Below are positions 17,670-27,005 of a stretch of 64,000 bases of DNA, in pieces. The position numbers and the translations under genes were made by a program. A model generated the notes under the pieces. The model searched no databases, was not told where the DNA came from, and saw only the letters and a list, made by a program, of their open reading frames with translations. The stretch comes from Vibrio sinaloensis DSM 21326 (lineage in GTDB: Bacteria; Pseudomonadota; Gammaproteobacteria; Enterobacterales; Vibrionaceae). Position 1 is the first letter of the stretch, and each line of letters opens with the position of its first letter. Location of the stretch: positions 114,291-178,290 of the forward strand of contig NZ_AEVT01000056.1 in NCBI RefSeq assembly GCF_000189275.1, in the 5' to 3' direction.

Positions 17670-17921
17670 ATGGCCAAACCGAATAAGAAGCAACCGTCTA
17701 AAACTGTAAACATTTTTTGCGCAAAGTGTAAATTTCAGCTGTTTAAATACAGAAAGGGAGGCAAGGGCGCACTGGTAAAATGTTTTAAGGAACGAATCGT
17801 CGAAGATTACACGACTAAACCTTGCTTTTGCCCAAACTGTGGCATTGAGTTTGCTCGCGATACACTTGTTCGTGGTACACCAGCCTACAAAATAATCGGT
17901 GGAAAAGTATCCATGAAATAG
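17670..17921 (+). CDS. Small zinc-ribbon protein
   Basis: An 83-residue basic protein with a CAKC pair near residue 18 and a CPNC pair near residue 53, typical of a rubredoxin-like zinc ribbon, and a C-terminal KIIGGKVSMK. The start is two bases after the sgrR-like stop, with the ribosome binding site inside that gene, so it is coupled. I do not recognise a named family. Nucleic-acid binding is possible from charge and fold but not shown. Confidence 0.6.
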   Translation: MAKPNKKQPSKTVNIFCAKCKFQLFKYRKGGKGALVKCFKERIVEDYTTKPCFCPNCGIEFARDTLVRGTPAYKIIGGKVSMK

Positions 17922-18123
17922 CCCATTCGCAATATAATAAACTTAACAATTCATTTACACAGATTTGAAACGTTTGTTGTTGAAAATGGGCGCTAGAAGG
18001 ACATTTTTGATCTCAGTCGATAAAAAACGTAAAAAAGTCGTTAATGGCTATCATTGTTTTTAAAGCTGTTAGAATATCCGCAGTTTCGATTCGGTTTTTC
18101 CAACAATTCAACAGGGGTCCACA

Positions 18124-18201
18124 ATGGAGCTAGCTCTTATCATCGCTTTCATCGTCGCATCTGCCGTAATGGTTAAGAAAGAGATGGCAAGCTCAAAATA
18201 A
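18124..18201 (+). CDS. 25-residue membrane peptide
   Basis: A short ORF, MELALIIAFIVASAVMVKKE followed by MASSK, has one hydrophobic helix and a basic C-terminal tail, which predicts N-out/C-in or a peripheral inner-membrane peptide. The ribosome binding site AGGGG is well spaced and an intrinsic terminator follows about 45 bases later. This makes a self-contained transcription unit in the 419-base gap between the zinc-ribbon gene and hutA. The function is unknown; I do not recognise it. Confidence 0.6.
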   Translation: MELALIIAFIVASAVMVKKEMASSK

Positions 18202-18247
18202 GTCTTCATTCGCTACATTTTTTCTTATCTTTTTGTCGAATGAATTG

Positions 18248-18275
18248 TAAAAGCTCCCTTTTGGGGGCTTTTTTG
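18248..18275 (+). terminator. Terminator after the 25-residue peptide gene
   Basis: AAAAGCTCCC pairs with GGGGGCTTTT over a TTTT loop, and a T tract follows. Confidence 0.85.
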
Positions 18276-18295
18276 TTTTCTAAGCTTCAGAGACT

Positions 18296-18323
18296 AAAAA
18301 AGCCAGCTAAATAGCTGGCTTTT
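18296..18323 (-). terminator. Terminator of the hutA-like gene
   Basis: AGCCAGCTA pairs with TAGCTGGCT. On the minus strand the stem is followed by five T. Confidence 0.85.
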
Positions 18324-18340
18324 GTCTTTCTGACGTTCAA

Positions 18341-20497
18341 TTAAAAGTCATATTTCACAGAGATAGCAAAATTACGTTCTGCTTGAGTATTTTCTGGCAA
18401 CAACTCTTCTTCGCCACGGATGTCGTTCCAACGGTAGTACTCTTTGTTTGCTACGTTGAACACACCACCACGGAGAGTTAAGTCTTTCATTGGCTTGTAG
18501 TATGCCGTGATATCTACAACTGTCACGCTTGGCAGCTCAACTTGATCTTCATTACCGCCATTTTCCTCATCTAGATTCATATCACCGCGAGATTTATTGG
18601 ATGTGTAGTTAAACTTAACACTCGTACCCCAATTTGATGACGGTGCATCGTAATTCAGCCCCATTACAGCATTCCATGGGTTAATGCTGTTTAAAGGGTT
18701 GTTATTGCCATCTTCACCTTCGGAGTAGGCCAGAACGAAGTTAGATGAAACGCCTTCAGGTGCCCCTACTAGACGATCCCAACGGACGTTGTTAGAAAGC
18801 TCGACACCTTTAACTACTGCTGAATTCAAGTTAACGTTTGAGTAATAGCTGATAGTGTTTGGGCCGCTACCTTCTTTCCTAGTAACTACATTTTCGATAA
18901 AGTCGTCGTAATCGCTGTAGAACGCCGACACTTCGGTAAATGTCGCATTCGTTGTGTGACGATAACCTAATTCGTAAGATAGACTCTTCTCAGATTTTAG
19001 ATCAGGGTTAGGTTCGTTGTAGTATTTATGAGCGGGGTTATCGTATGTGTAGAATAGTTCATCAAAAGATGGCGCACGAAAACCTTGGCTCACTTGACCA
19101 AAAACTGAGTGGTTTTGCGTAATGACATAATTAGCACCTAAGCGGCCCGTAAATGCTGAATCGGAAAACTTTTTAAGCTCTTCTGATTCGACCTTGCCAG
19201 GATCAGTAGAGAAGTGATCGTATCTAATGCCTGGAGTTACGGTTAGATCACCATCCAAGAACGTCATTTCGTCTTGGAAGAAGATGCCAAATTTTTGCTC
19301 TTTCGCTTTTGGTGTATAGACTAGAACCTGATCTGGTGTAGCCGCATCTGAGTTGTATTCTTTATTGGTGTTTTTAATATCACTGGTGGTAAAAGTTGCG
19401 CCATACACTAGATAGTGATTGTTCAACTCTTTATCAAGCTGAGTTTCAATCTCAAGCTTGTCTTCTTTATAGACGTAGTCTTTAGTCTGAAGGTTATCAT
19501 TGTTTGGCGGGACATAAGGAGGGAATCCAGGACCAGCCGGCTTGAATCGCTTAGTTACACCATTTTCTTCTTTTTGCAGGTACGAAACTTTACTTGTAAT
19601 CGAGTCTGCTATCGCCGATTCAGTAAACCAAATATGTTTAATCGCAAAACGGTTTTGCTTAGTAATGTCTTCAGAGTCGTATGAATCGTAAGAACCGTGG
19701 ACAATTTCCGAGTCGACAGAGTCATCAATAAGCTCTGCAAGAAACTCGACCCTGTGATTATCATCAATTTGGTATTGCAGCTTAACTAGGAGGTTGTTTA
19801 CGGCGCTATCTTGTGACTCTACCGCGTAATCAGTTAAATCAGCACGTTTGGCAAAGTTTTGCAGCTCTTCGCCATCACGTCTAGTAAAGGCAACTAAAGT
19901 CTCTAATTCACCGAATTGATTAGCTAGCGCAACATGCTCGCTGAAAGAGTTATCTTTTGAAGAGTAGGTGAGTTTAGCCTGACCACCGATGTCTTTGCCG
20001 TCTTTAAGGAAGTCTGCAGGGTCTTTAGTTTCGAATGCAACAACACCACCGATGGCGTCGCTACCATGTAGACTTGATGCCGCACCTTTAAGAATTTCAA
20101 CACTCTTAAGCATGTCAGGATCAACAGTGATACCGCTTGAGTTAATAAATGAATAAGGGCCGCCGTCAAAATTCCCCGGCTGAGCAGAACCATCAACAAG
20201 GATCTTAACTCGCTTACCTTCCATACCACGAATGTTGATGGTTTGTGCACCTTGGCGTGAACTAGAGTTCATCGTGACACCCGGTGTATATTCAAACACA
20301 TCATTGATATTAGTCGTAAGATTCTGTTCAATGTCTTCATCTGTAATCACGGTCACAGATGCAGATGTACTCTCTAATGTCTGTGAGGTACGTGTCGCCG
20401 ATACAACGACTTCGTCAAAATATGAAGAATCTTCTGCATGGACAGGGGCGGTGAGCGCGACAATAATTGACGCTGACAATAAAGATCGCTTATACAT
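18341..20497 (-). CDS. hutA: TonB-dependent heme/hemoglobin receptor (HutA/HupA type)
   Basis: A 718-residue outer-membrane receptor. The N-terminus holds a signal peptide (MYKRSLLSASIIVALTAPVHA). The TonB-box region is DEVVVSATR. The plug domain has INIRGMEGKRVKILVDGSAQ, SLHGSDAIGGVVAFET and a beta-barrel ends NFAISVKYDF. The heme-receptor signature is complete: FRAP, then His490 in NPAHKYYN, then NPDL. In Yersinia HemR the equivalent His is needed for heme transfer. A Fur-box-like sequence lies 65-85 bases upstream, and the HupR-like regulator is divergent, as for V. vulnificus hupA. A close paralogue lies 1.2 kb away. Confidence 0.85.
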   Translation of the reverse strand: MYKRSLLSASIIVALTAPVHAEDSSYFDEVVVSATRTSQTLESTSASVTVITDEDIEQNLTTNINDVFEYTPGVTMNSSSRQGAQTINIRGMEGKRVKILVDGSAQPGNFDGGPYSFINSSGITVDPDMLKSVEILKGAASSLHGSDAIGGVVAFETKDPADFLKDGKDIGGQAKLTYSSKDNSFSEHVALANQFGELETLVAFTRRDGEELQNFAKRADLTDYAVESQDSAVNNLLVKLQYQIDDNHRVEFLAELIDDSVDSEIVHGSYDSYDSEDITKQNRFAIKHIWFTESAIADSITSKVSYLQKEENGVTKRFKPAGPGFPPYVPPNNDNLQTKDYVYKEDKLEIETQLDKELNNHYLVYGATFTTSDIKNTNKEYNSDAATPDQVLVYTPKAKEQKFGIFFQDEMTFLDGDLTVTPGIRYDHFSTDPGKVESEELKKFSDSAFTGRLGANYVITQNHSVFGQVSQGFRAPSFDELFYTYDNPAHKYYNEPNPDLKSEKSLSYELGYRHTTNATFTEVSAFYSDYDDFIENVVTRKEGSGPNTISYYSNVNLNSAVVKGVELSNNVRWDRLVGAPEGVSSNFVLAYSEGEDGNNNPLNSINPWNAVMGLNYDAPSSNWGTSVKFNYTSNKSRGDMNLDEENGGNEDQVELPSVTVVDITAYYKPMKDLTLRGGVFNVANKEYYRWNDIRGEEELLPENTQAERNFAISVKYDF

Positions 20498-20561
20498 CTT
20501 ATTATTACCTTAAATCCTTGTTTTTGTGGTTTCGCTTTAAACGCACGGAATTCTATGGGAT

Positions 20562-20580
20562 CTAAATGATAATTACTATT
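20562..20580. promoter_or_regulatory. Fur-box-like operator between hutA and hupR
   Basis: CTAAATGATAATTACTATT contains the core TGATAAT and agrees with the 19-bp Fur consensus at about 13 positions. It lies in the divergent hutA-hupR intergenic region, so iron repression of hutA is likely. Confidence 0.6.
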
Positions 20581-20756
20581 GTTTACATTACCAACATTGA
20601 TTCGAATTTAACCTCATAAAGCACGGTAAAAACTAAAACTACTTAGAATACATATGGATAGGTGTTCTGTTAACAATTGTAAAGGTTCAAACCACTTACA
20701 ATAAGTGTGACGAAGATCTAATTTATAAAATCCTTTATTTGAGGAGATTGTTAATT

Positions 20757-21653
20757 GTGCAAAGCCCAATTACGTTAGAAGCGCTTCATATCCTAGACGC
20801 TATTGATAGAAGGGGCAGCTTCGCAGCGGCAGCAAACGAGTTGGATCGTGCTCCGTCATCATTGAGTTACCAAATTCAAAAGCTCGAGCAAGACTTAGAC
20901 ATCATGATTTTCGACCGTTCAGGGCACAAAGCGAACTTTACCGAAGCGGGGAAACTGATTCTGGATACAGGTAGAACCATACTAGCGGCTACTCAAAAGC
21001 TGGTTAACGACGCCAGTGTTCTTGCCAATGGTTGGGAGCTTGACATTACGTTGGCTTACGATGGCATTATCCCAGTTGAAAATTTTTTCACGCTGGTTAA
21101 CGAACTGAGTCAGGTCAGCTCTACCAGAATAAAACTGCAAGAGGAAATTCTCGCTGGGTGTTGGGAATCACTGAATGATGGACGTACCGATTTATTGGTA
21201 TGTCCAAAAATCGACACTTTGCCACATGATGTAAAAGCAGAAGTCATTGGCGAGATGGAAATGATTTGGGTTGCAGCCTCGGATCATTACGTGCACAAGC
21301 GTGCGGGGGAGTTCGATGATCACGCGAGAGAGAAATATCGCGTCATTGCGATTGCCGATACCGCCAGAGAACAACCCCCAATTAGCGTAAACGTTACTCA
21401 AAAACAGCCTCGTTTAACCGTAACCAATTTCGCGGCTAAAGTTTCAGCGTTGCAGAGTGGCTTAGGGATAGGAACCTTACCGAAGCACTTGGCCACTCAA
21501 TTGATAGAGAAGGGAGTGTTAAAACAGATAGACGGCAGTCAGGCTTATCCGATTGAGGTGATTTTGGCCTGGAAACGCAGCAAAATTGGTGAAGCCAAAT
21601 CGTGGTGCATTCAATACTTAAAGAAAAACTTCCGCTCAAACGCTAGGATCTAA
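20757..21653 (+). CDS. hupR: LysR-family regulator, HupR-like
   Basis: A 298-residue LysR protein with a helix-turn-helix (ALHILDAIDRRGSFAAAANE, SSLSYQIQKLEQDLDIMIFDR) and effector domain. It is divergent from the hutA-like receptor, the same arrangement described for V. vulnificus hupR/hupA, where HupR activates the heme receptor gene. The frame is open to TTG codons at 20739 and 20748, but GAGGAG at 20741-20746 best fits the GTG at 20757. The gene is convergent with a second receptor paralogue, so it is flanked by two receptors. A terminator lies just after its stop. Confidence 0.75.
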   Translation: MQSPITLEALHILDAIDRRGSFAAAANELDRAPSSLSYQIQKLEQDLDIMIFDRSGHKANFTEAGKLILDTGRTILAATQKLVNDASVLANGWELDITLAYDGIIPVENFFTLVNELSQVSSTRIKLQEEILAGCWESLNDGRTDLLVCPKIDTLPHDVKAEVIGEMEMIWVAASDHYVHKRAGEFDDHAREKYRVIAIADTAREQPPISVNVTQKQPRLTVTNFAAKVSALQSGLGIGTLPKHLATQLIEKGVLKQIDGSQAYPIEVILAWKRSKIGEAKSWCIQYLKKNFRSNARI

Positions 21654-21659
21654 ATGAAT

Positions 21660-21683
21660 AAGGGAGCAAAGTGCTCCCTTTGT
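21660..21683. terminator. Terminator between hupR and the second receptor gene
   Basis: AAGGGAGCA pairs with TGCTCCCTT over a three-base loop. It can serve both convergent genes, although the T tracts are short. Confidence 0.75.
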
Positions 21684-21695
21684 TGTAGCTAAAGA

Positions 21696-23852
21696 CTAGA
21701 AGTCGTACTTGATTGATAGTGAGAAATTGCGAGATGCTTGGCTGTCTTCTCGATTCAACTCTTTATCTCCTCGAACGTCATTCCAACGGTAGTACTCTCT
21801 GTTGCCAACGTTGAAGATCCCGCCTCTTACGGTCACATCTTTGAACGGCTTGTAGTAGGCCGTTATATCCACAACACTTGCACTCGGCAGTTCAACTTGA
21901 TCAGCAGTTCCACCATTTTCTTTGTCGGTATTAACATCACCTTTTGATTTGTTCGACGTGTAGTTGAACTTAATGCTCGAACCCCACAGACCATTTGGTG
22001 AGTCGTAGTTCAAACCCGCAACTGCATTCCAAGGGTTAATACTATTTAGAGGGTTGTTGTTACCATCTTTACCCTCTGTGTACGCAATTACAAAATTTGA
22101 CGTGATACCTTGTGGAGCGGAGATAAGCTTGTGCCAATCGACTTGATTGCTTAGTTCCAATCCTTGAACTTCTGCTTTACCGATGTTGACTCGAGAGTAA
22201 AACGACCTCGCATCTCGACCTTCGCCAATCACATTGATCTTACGGGTTTCTATAAAGTTCTTGTAGTCGCTGTAAAAGCCAGACACTTCGGTATACGTTG
22301 AGTCAGTAGAATGACGTAGACCAAGTTCATAGGTAATACTCTCTTCAGATTTCAATCCTGGACTTGGTAAGTTGTAATACTTCCACGTTGGGTTGTCGTA
22401 AGTAAAGTAAAGCTCATTGAATGTCGGCGCTCTAAATCCTTGGCTCACTTGGCCAAACAATGTGTGATTGTCCGATAGTTTGTAGTTAGCACCAATTCGA
22501 CTGGTAAAGGCTGAATCGGAAAAAACCTCAAACTCTTCAGCCAAGTTGTCACCTGGATCAGTTTTGAAATAGTCGTAACGAATCCCGGGAGTTAAAGTTA
22601 GTTGGCCTCCAGCTAAGCGAATCTCGTCTTGGAAGAATAACCCTAACGAATGCTCCTTCGCGTGTGGGGTATAGATAAACAGCTTATCGTCCGTTGCCGC
22701 GTCAGAGTTGTATTCTTGGTTGATGTTTGTGATATCACTGCTAGTCAGCGTTATCCCGTACACTAGCGAATGGTTGTTAAGCTCTTTGTCTAACTGGCTA
22801 TCAAACTCTAGAATATCTTCTGTGTAGATGTAATCCTTAGTCTGCCAGTTATCTTTAGTCGGTAAACCTCCTGGCCTTCTCGAAGGCCCACCGGCTTGAA
22901 AACGTTTTGTGACGCCATTTTCGTCTTTTTGTAGGTAGGAGAGTCGGCTGGTCACGACGTCAGCAAATAGGGCATCACTTAGCCAAATATGCTTGATCGC
23001 GAATCGGTTTTGCTCTGTCGTATCTTGACCAGTAAACGGCTCGTAGCTTGAATGATAGATAATTGAATCATCTTCGTCTTTAATCAGCTCAGCTAACAGT
23101 TCTACACGATGTCCATCGTTGATTTGATATTGCAGTTTGACCAACAAGTTGTTAGCGCTACTGTCTTGAGACTCAACCGCGTAGTTTTCTAAGTCGCTCC
23201 GCTCAGTAAAGTTCTGTATCTCTTCTCCATCACGGCGAGTGAAGGCCACTAACGTTTCAAGATCGCCGAAGCGATTGGCAAGAGCCACATGCTCACTAAA
23301 TGATTTGTCACGAGAAGAGTAGGTGAGTTTAGTATGTCCTGCGAACGTGTCGTCAGTGGTTAAGAAATCCGCGGGTGATTTAGTCTCAAAAGCAACGACG
23401 CCACCAATCGCATTGCTGCCATGCAGACTAGAAGCCGCCCCTTTGACTACCTCGACACTTTTCAGCATATCTGGGTCTACCGTGATGGCACTCGAATTAA
23501 TAAAGCCGAGACGGCCGCTACCAAAATCACCGGGTTGAGAGGCACCATCAACAATGATCTTGACACGCTTGCCTTCCATACCACGGATATTGATCGTCTG
23601 CTCTCCTTGGCGAGCAGATGAATTGAATGTCACACCCGGCGTATAATCAAATACGCTGCCTAGGCTAGTGACTAAATTCTCTTCAAGTTGCTCATCAGTA
23701 ACGACAGCCACAGAAGCTGACGTACTTTCTAAGGTTTGTGACGCTCTGTTGGCTGTCACGGTCACTTCGCTGAAAGTCGAAACATCTTGAGCATGAGTGG
23801 GGCCGATAAGTGCGCAAGCGATTGCTGCGGAAAGTAATGAACGTTTATTCAT
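21696..23852 (-). CDS. TonB-dependent receptor, tandem paralogue of HutA with an altered heme signature
   Basis: A 718-residue receptor of exactly the same length as the neighbouring HutA-like protein and clearly homologous along its whole length (shared TINIRGMEGKRVKI, DPDMLKSVE, GAASSLHGS, NPLNSINPWNAV, RNFSLSIKYDF). It has a signal peptide ending PTHA. The diagnostic heme motif has changed: FRAP is kept, but His490 is Trp (NPTWKYYN) and NPDL is SPGL. This suggests a different or modified ligand. A near-perfect palindromic Fur box sits 63-95 bases upstream. It probably arose by local duplication around hupR. Confidence 0.85.
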   Translation of the reverse strand: MNKRSLLSAAIACALIGPTHAQDVSTFSEVTVTANRASQTLESTSASVAVVTDEQLEENLVTSLGSVFDYTPGVTFNSSARQGEQTINIRGMEGKRVKIIVDGASQPGDFGSGRLGFINSSAITVDPDMLKSVEVVKGAASSLHGSNAIGGVVAFETKSPADFLTTDDTFAGHTKLTYSSRDKSFSEHVALANRFGDLETLVAFTRRDGEEIQNFTERSDLENYAVESQDSSANNLLVKLQYQINDGHRVELLAELIKDEDDSIIYHSSYEPFTGQDTTEQNRFAIKHIWLSDALFADVVTSRLSYLQKDENGVTKRFQAGGPSRRPGGLPTKDNWQTKDYIYTEDILEFDSQLDKELNNHSLVYGITLTSSDITNINQEYNSDAATDDKLFIYTPHAKEHSLGLFFQDEIRLAGGQLTLTPGIRYDYFKTDPGDNLAEEFEVFSDSAFTSRIGANYKLSDNHTLFGQVSQGFRAPTFNELYFTYDNPTWKYYNLPSPGLKSEESITYELGLRHSTDSTYTEVSGFYSDYKNFIETRKINVIGEGRDARSFYSRVNIGKAEVQGLELSNQVDWHKLISAPQGITSNFVIAYTEGKDGNNNPLNSINPWNAVAGLNYDSPNGLWGSSIKFNYTSNKSKGDVNTDKENGGTADQVELPSASVVDITAYYKPFKDVTVRGGIFNVGNREYYRWNDVRGDKELNREDSQASRNFSLSIKYDF

Positions 23853-23914
23853 CTGAATATTACCTTAACTCTTTATTTTTATTGACGAGGGGATAAAGCG
23901 CTAAGGATGTTAAT

Positions 23915-23947
23915 AAATACAAATGATAATGGATATCATTTGTATTT
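23915..23947. promoter_or_regulatory. Long palindromic Fur box upstream of the second receptor
   Basis: Two 14-base arms, AAATACAAATGATA and TATCATTTGTATTT, are exact inverted repeats around ATGGA. The centre matches Fur half-sites (ATGATA/TATCAT). It is much more symmetrical than the hutA operator. Confidence 0.8.
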
Positions 23948-24064
23948 GTGCAAGTAATGTGAAATCGAATACATTTCACATTTATTGTTTAATAACAACA
24001 AGATAGAACTTTGTTACTATTTGTAATTATATCAATAGAAAACAAATTGCATCGATTAGGAAAA

Positions 24065-24097
24065 GGGCTGCCTGTAAAGATATGTTAAACAGCAGCC
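24065..24097 (-). terminator. Terminator of the Pat gene
   Basis: On the minus strand GGCTGCTGT pairs with ACAGGCAGCC (one bulged base), followed by TTTT. Confidence 0.6.
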
Positions 24098-24103
24098 AGA
24101 CTT

Positions 24104-26788
24104 CTAACTATTGAGTGGCAAGACCATATCCGCTACGCCATCTTCAAACTGCACATCGAGTTTGAAGCCCATTTTTTGCGCAAGCATTAACATGCCTCGG
24201 TTGGTCGGCATTGTCATACCTGACATCTGTCGAGTTCCCTTATGGCGGCAATAGTCGATCACTTTTTGCATTAATATACTGCCAAGCCCGAGCCCCTTGA
24301 GATCGGAACGAATCAATATTGCGAATTCCGCATCGGTGTTTTCCGGATTTATTAGTGCCCTCGACACACCAATGATTTGCAGCTCCGTGTCGGTTTGTCT
24401 CACGGCGACAAACGCCATTTCACGGTCGTAATCGATCTGAGTTAAGTTTGCCAAGGCTTCATGGTTGAACTCGCCAACATCGGTAAAGAATCGTTTGTAG
24501 AGATCTTCCTTCGAAACGTTATTAATGAAGTCAGCGTGTTTAGGTTCATCCTCGGGTAAAATAGGGCGAAGCAACACTTCTTCTCCGCTTTTTAAAGTGA
24601 CAATTTCTTCGTATTCGACAGGGTAAGGTCTGATCGCAAGGCGTTGTTGGGCATCCCCCTCATATTGCCTAAGCACCAAATCGGCATCGAGAATGGTAAA
24701 TGACTTACCATTCGCCAACACTGGATGTATATCCAGTTCATGTACTTGAGGGCAATCGACCACCATTTGCGATATTCGCACCAGTATTTCCGACAGTCCT
24801 TGAATGTCCATTGGTTCTGGTAATTTCTGGAGGCGAATCTTTCCATTCTTAATGGCTCTTACAATAAGATAACGTGCCAAAGCCATGTTTAACGGCGGCA
24901 GTGCAGAGGCGGCATCTAATGACTCATCCCATTCCGATCCCCCTTGACCAAGTAATATCACTGGGCCAAAGGTCTCGTCAGTTTTGACTTTAATGCGTAT
25001 CTCTTCACCACCGGCAAGTTTTGCCATACCTTGGACTAAAAGGCCGTGGATATTGGCCGACGGGTAAGAGAGTTTTGCTCGATCAAGAATGGCCTCGGCG
25101 GCAGTAGCAACTTCGATACTGTTACGTTGATTTAGCATCACTCCCTGAATATCGGATTTGTGCGCAATATCGGGAGATCTCAATTTAACCGCAACTGGGT
25201 AACCGATCTGCTCGGCTACATGCACTGCTTCACTTGAATCTGAGGCGATCCAAGTGGGCAACACATCAAACTTGAAGTGCTTAAGAAAAGGTCCAATTTG
25301 ATGGGTATCCAGTGATACTGTGTTTTTATCCAGCAACTTATCTTGAATCCATTTTTTAGCTTCATTAAGCTCTGTAATGTGAACCAACTCTGCGGTCGTT
25401 GGTGTTTCCATCAATTGTTTTTGGTTGCGTCTGTATTCAACCAAGTGCATGAAGGCAACCACAGCGCTTTCTGGCGTTCGATAGGTGGGAATGCCAGCTT
25501 GAGTAAAAATATGGCGAGCGGGTTTGGCCGTTAGTTCACCAGACCAATTAGTAAGAATGTTAAAGCGTTTGTGTCTAGGGTGAGCTTTAACGGCTTCAAC
25601 AATCGCTTGTGCCGTTTGCTCTGACTGTGCAACCGCAGATGGACTATGCATGATAAGGATCGCGTCAGCACAATCTGTATCCATCACGGCGTTTAGCGTT
25701 TTTATATATCGGGTATGATCGGCGTCCCCAACCATATCAATAGGGTTCCCATAACTCCAACTCGCTGGCAAGACAGCGCTTAACGAGTCAATCGTCTCTT
25801 CGGAAAGCTCAGCCAGTTTGCCCCCTCGTTGCAATAATGTGTCTACCGCCATTATCGCAGGGCCACCGCCATTGGTTATGATTGCCAAACGTTCACCGCG
25901 AAGTGGGACCGAATGAGTTAACGTCTCAACCGCAGCAAATAGCTCGTGAGAATTATTTACTCTAAGCATACCGGTACGACGAATAGCCGAGTCATAAATG
26001 ACGTCCAGAGTATCAGTGCCTCCCGTGTGCGCTTTCGCTGCTTTTCGTCCTGCTGCCGTTCTGCCGCCTTTAAGGACCAAAATGCGACGATTTCGTGAGG
26101 CTGCACGCGCTGCTGACATGAATCGGCGAGCGTCTTTAATTGTATCGACATAAAGAAGAATTGCTTCGGTGTGGGAATCGGTACTCAAGAAGTCGAGGAG
26201 GTCGGCAAAATCGATATCTAGAGCATTGCCTAAAGAGACAAACGCAGAAAAGCCGATATCTTTGTCGTTAGCCCAATCCAATATCGTGGTACACATCGCC
26301 GCGGATTGAGATATGAAGGCTATTTTACCTTTCTGTGCAGTCACTGGAGAAAACGAAGCGTTAAAATTCGCCCACGGTAGGATGATCCCTAAACTATTTG
26401 GCCCCAAAACACGCATGTCTGCCGCTTTGGCAATGGCAAGACACGCATCTTGAATACTTCCGCCATCCGTATCGGCAAGATGCATATCTGCGGATAGGAC
26501 AATGACTGTTTTTACATTTTTAATCGCTAACTCACGGAAAAGTGCGACATTCCGTGAAGCGTTTGTGCAGATCACGGCAACATCTGGAACGACAGGAAGG
26601 TCAACGATAGAGCGGTAAGCTAAAACACCACAGACAGAAGAATACTTTGGTGTCACTGGCATGATTGCCCCTTCAAAGCCTCCTTGAAGTAAATTTTTCA
26701 TTACGATATTACCGGCTCTCATCGCTTTGGAAGAAGCGCCGATGACAGCAACGGATTTAGGCTTGAGAAGGTGGGTTAGGTGACTCAT
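24104..26788 (-). CDS. patZ: Protein lysine acetyltransferase Pat/PatZ (acyl-CoA synthetase-like plus GNAT)
   Basis: An 894-residue protein, close to E. coli PatZ/YfiQ (886). The order is a CoA-binding domain (SVAVIGASSKAMRAGN), succinyl-CoA-ligase-like domains (VLGPNSLGI, SQSAAM, ITNGGGPAIMAVD, GNPIDMVGDAD), an ATP-grasp domain (GYPVAVKLRSPDIAHKSD, GQGGSEWDE) and a C-terminal GNAT domain (SDLKGLGLGSILMQKVIDYC). The enzyme uses acetyl-CoA to acetylate lysines, classically inactivating acetyl-CoA synthetase; the ligase-like part is regulatory. It is monocistronic, with 217 bases upstream. Confidence 0.88.
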   Translation of the reverse strand: MSHLTHLLKPKSVAVIGASSKAMRAGNIVMKNLLQGGFEGAIMPVTPKYSSVCGVLAYRSIVDLPVVPDVAVICTNASRNVALFRELAIKNVKTVIVLSADMHLADTDGGSIQDACLAIAKAADMRVLGPNSLGIILPWANFNASFSPVTAQKGKIAFISQSAAMCTTILDWANDKDIGFSAFVSLGNALDIDFADLLDFLSTDSHTEAILLYVDTIKDARRFMSAARAASRNRRILVLKGGRTAAGRKAAKAHTGGTDTLDVIYDSAIRRTGMLRVNNSHELFAAVETLTHSVPLRGERLAIITNGGGPAIMAVDTLLQRGGKLAELSEETIDSLSAVLPASWSYGNPIDMVGDADHTRYIKTLNAVMDTDCADAILIMHSPSAVAQSEQTAQAIVEAVKAHPRHKRFNILTNWSGELTAKPARHIFTQAGIPTYRTPESAVVAFMHLVEYRRNQKQLMETPTTAELVHITELNEAKKWIQDKLLDKNTVSLDTHQIGPFLKHFKFDVLPTWIASDSSEAVHVAEQIGYPVAVKLRSPDIAHKSDIQGVMLNQRNSIEVATAAEAILDRAKLSYPSANIHGLLVQGMAKLAGGEEIRIKVKTDETFGPVILLGQGGSEWDESLDAASALPPLNMALARYLIVRAIKNGKIRLQKLPEPMDIQGLSEILVRISQMVVDCPQVHELDIHPVLANGKSFTILDADLVLRQYEGDAQQRLAIRPYPVEYEEIVTLKSGEEVLLRPILPEDEPKHADFINNVSKEDLYKRFFTDVGEFNHEALANLTQIDYDREMAFVAVRQTDTELQIIGVSRALINPENTDAEFAILIRSDLKGLGLGSILMQKVIDYCRHKGTRQMSGMTMPTNRGMLMLAQKMGFKLDVQFEDGVADMVLPLNS

Positions 26789-27005
26789 ACATAGACTCCA
26801 GCTGTGGCTCTAGCTAAATCGTATCTGAGCCCAACACAGATTGCTGGATAGTTTTGACGTTGTTTTAATCAGATCACTTACGAACAATTAGACTTTGTGC
26901 CTTGTGTCACAGAGTATTGATATATAATTAGAATGTTGGGTTGATTCTGATTCACTCTAACGGCATGATTTACAGTAATTTCACGTTAAGGCATTTGAAA
27001 ACTTC

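Noticed and set aside
24592..24846. Long alternative-frame ORFs inside patZ, hutA, pntA, fruA and the chitodextrinase gene
   Set aside because: They lie in other frames of well-supported genes, lack start signals and show no family features.
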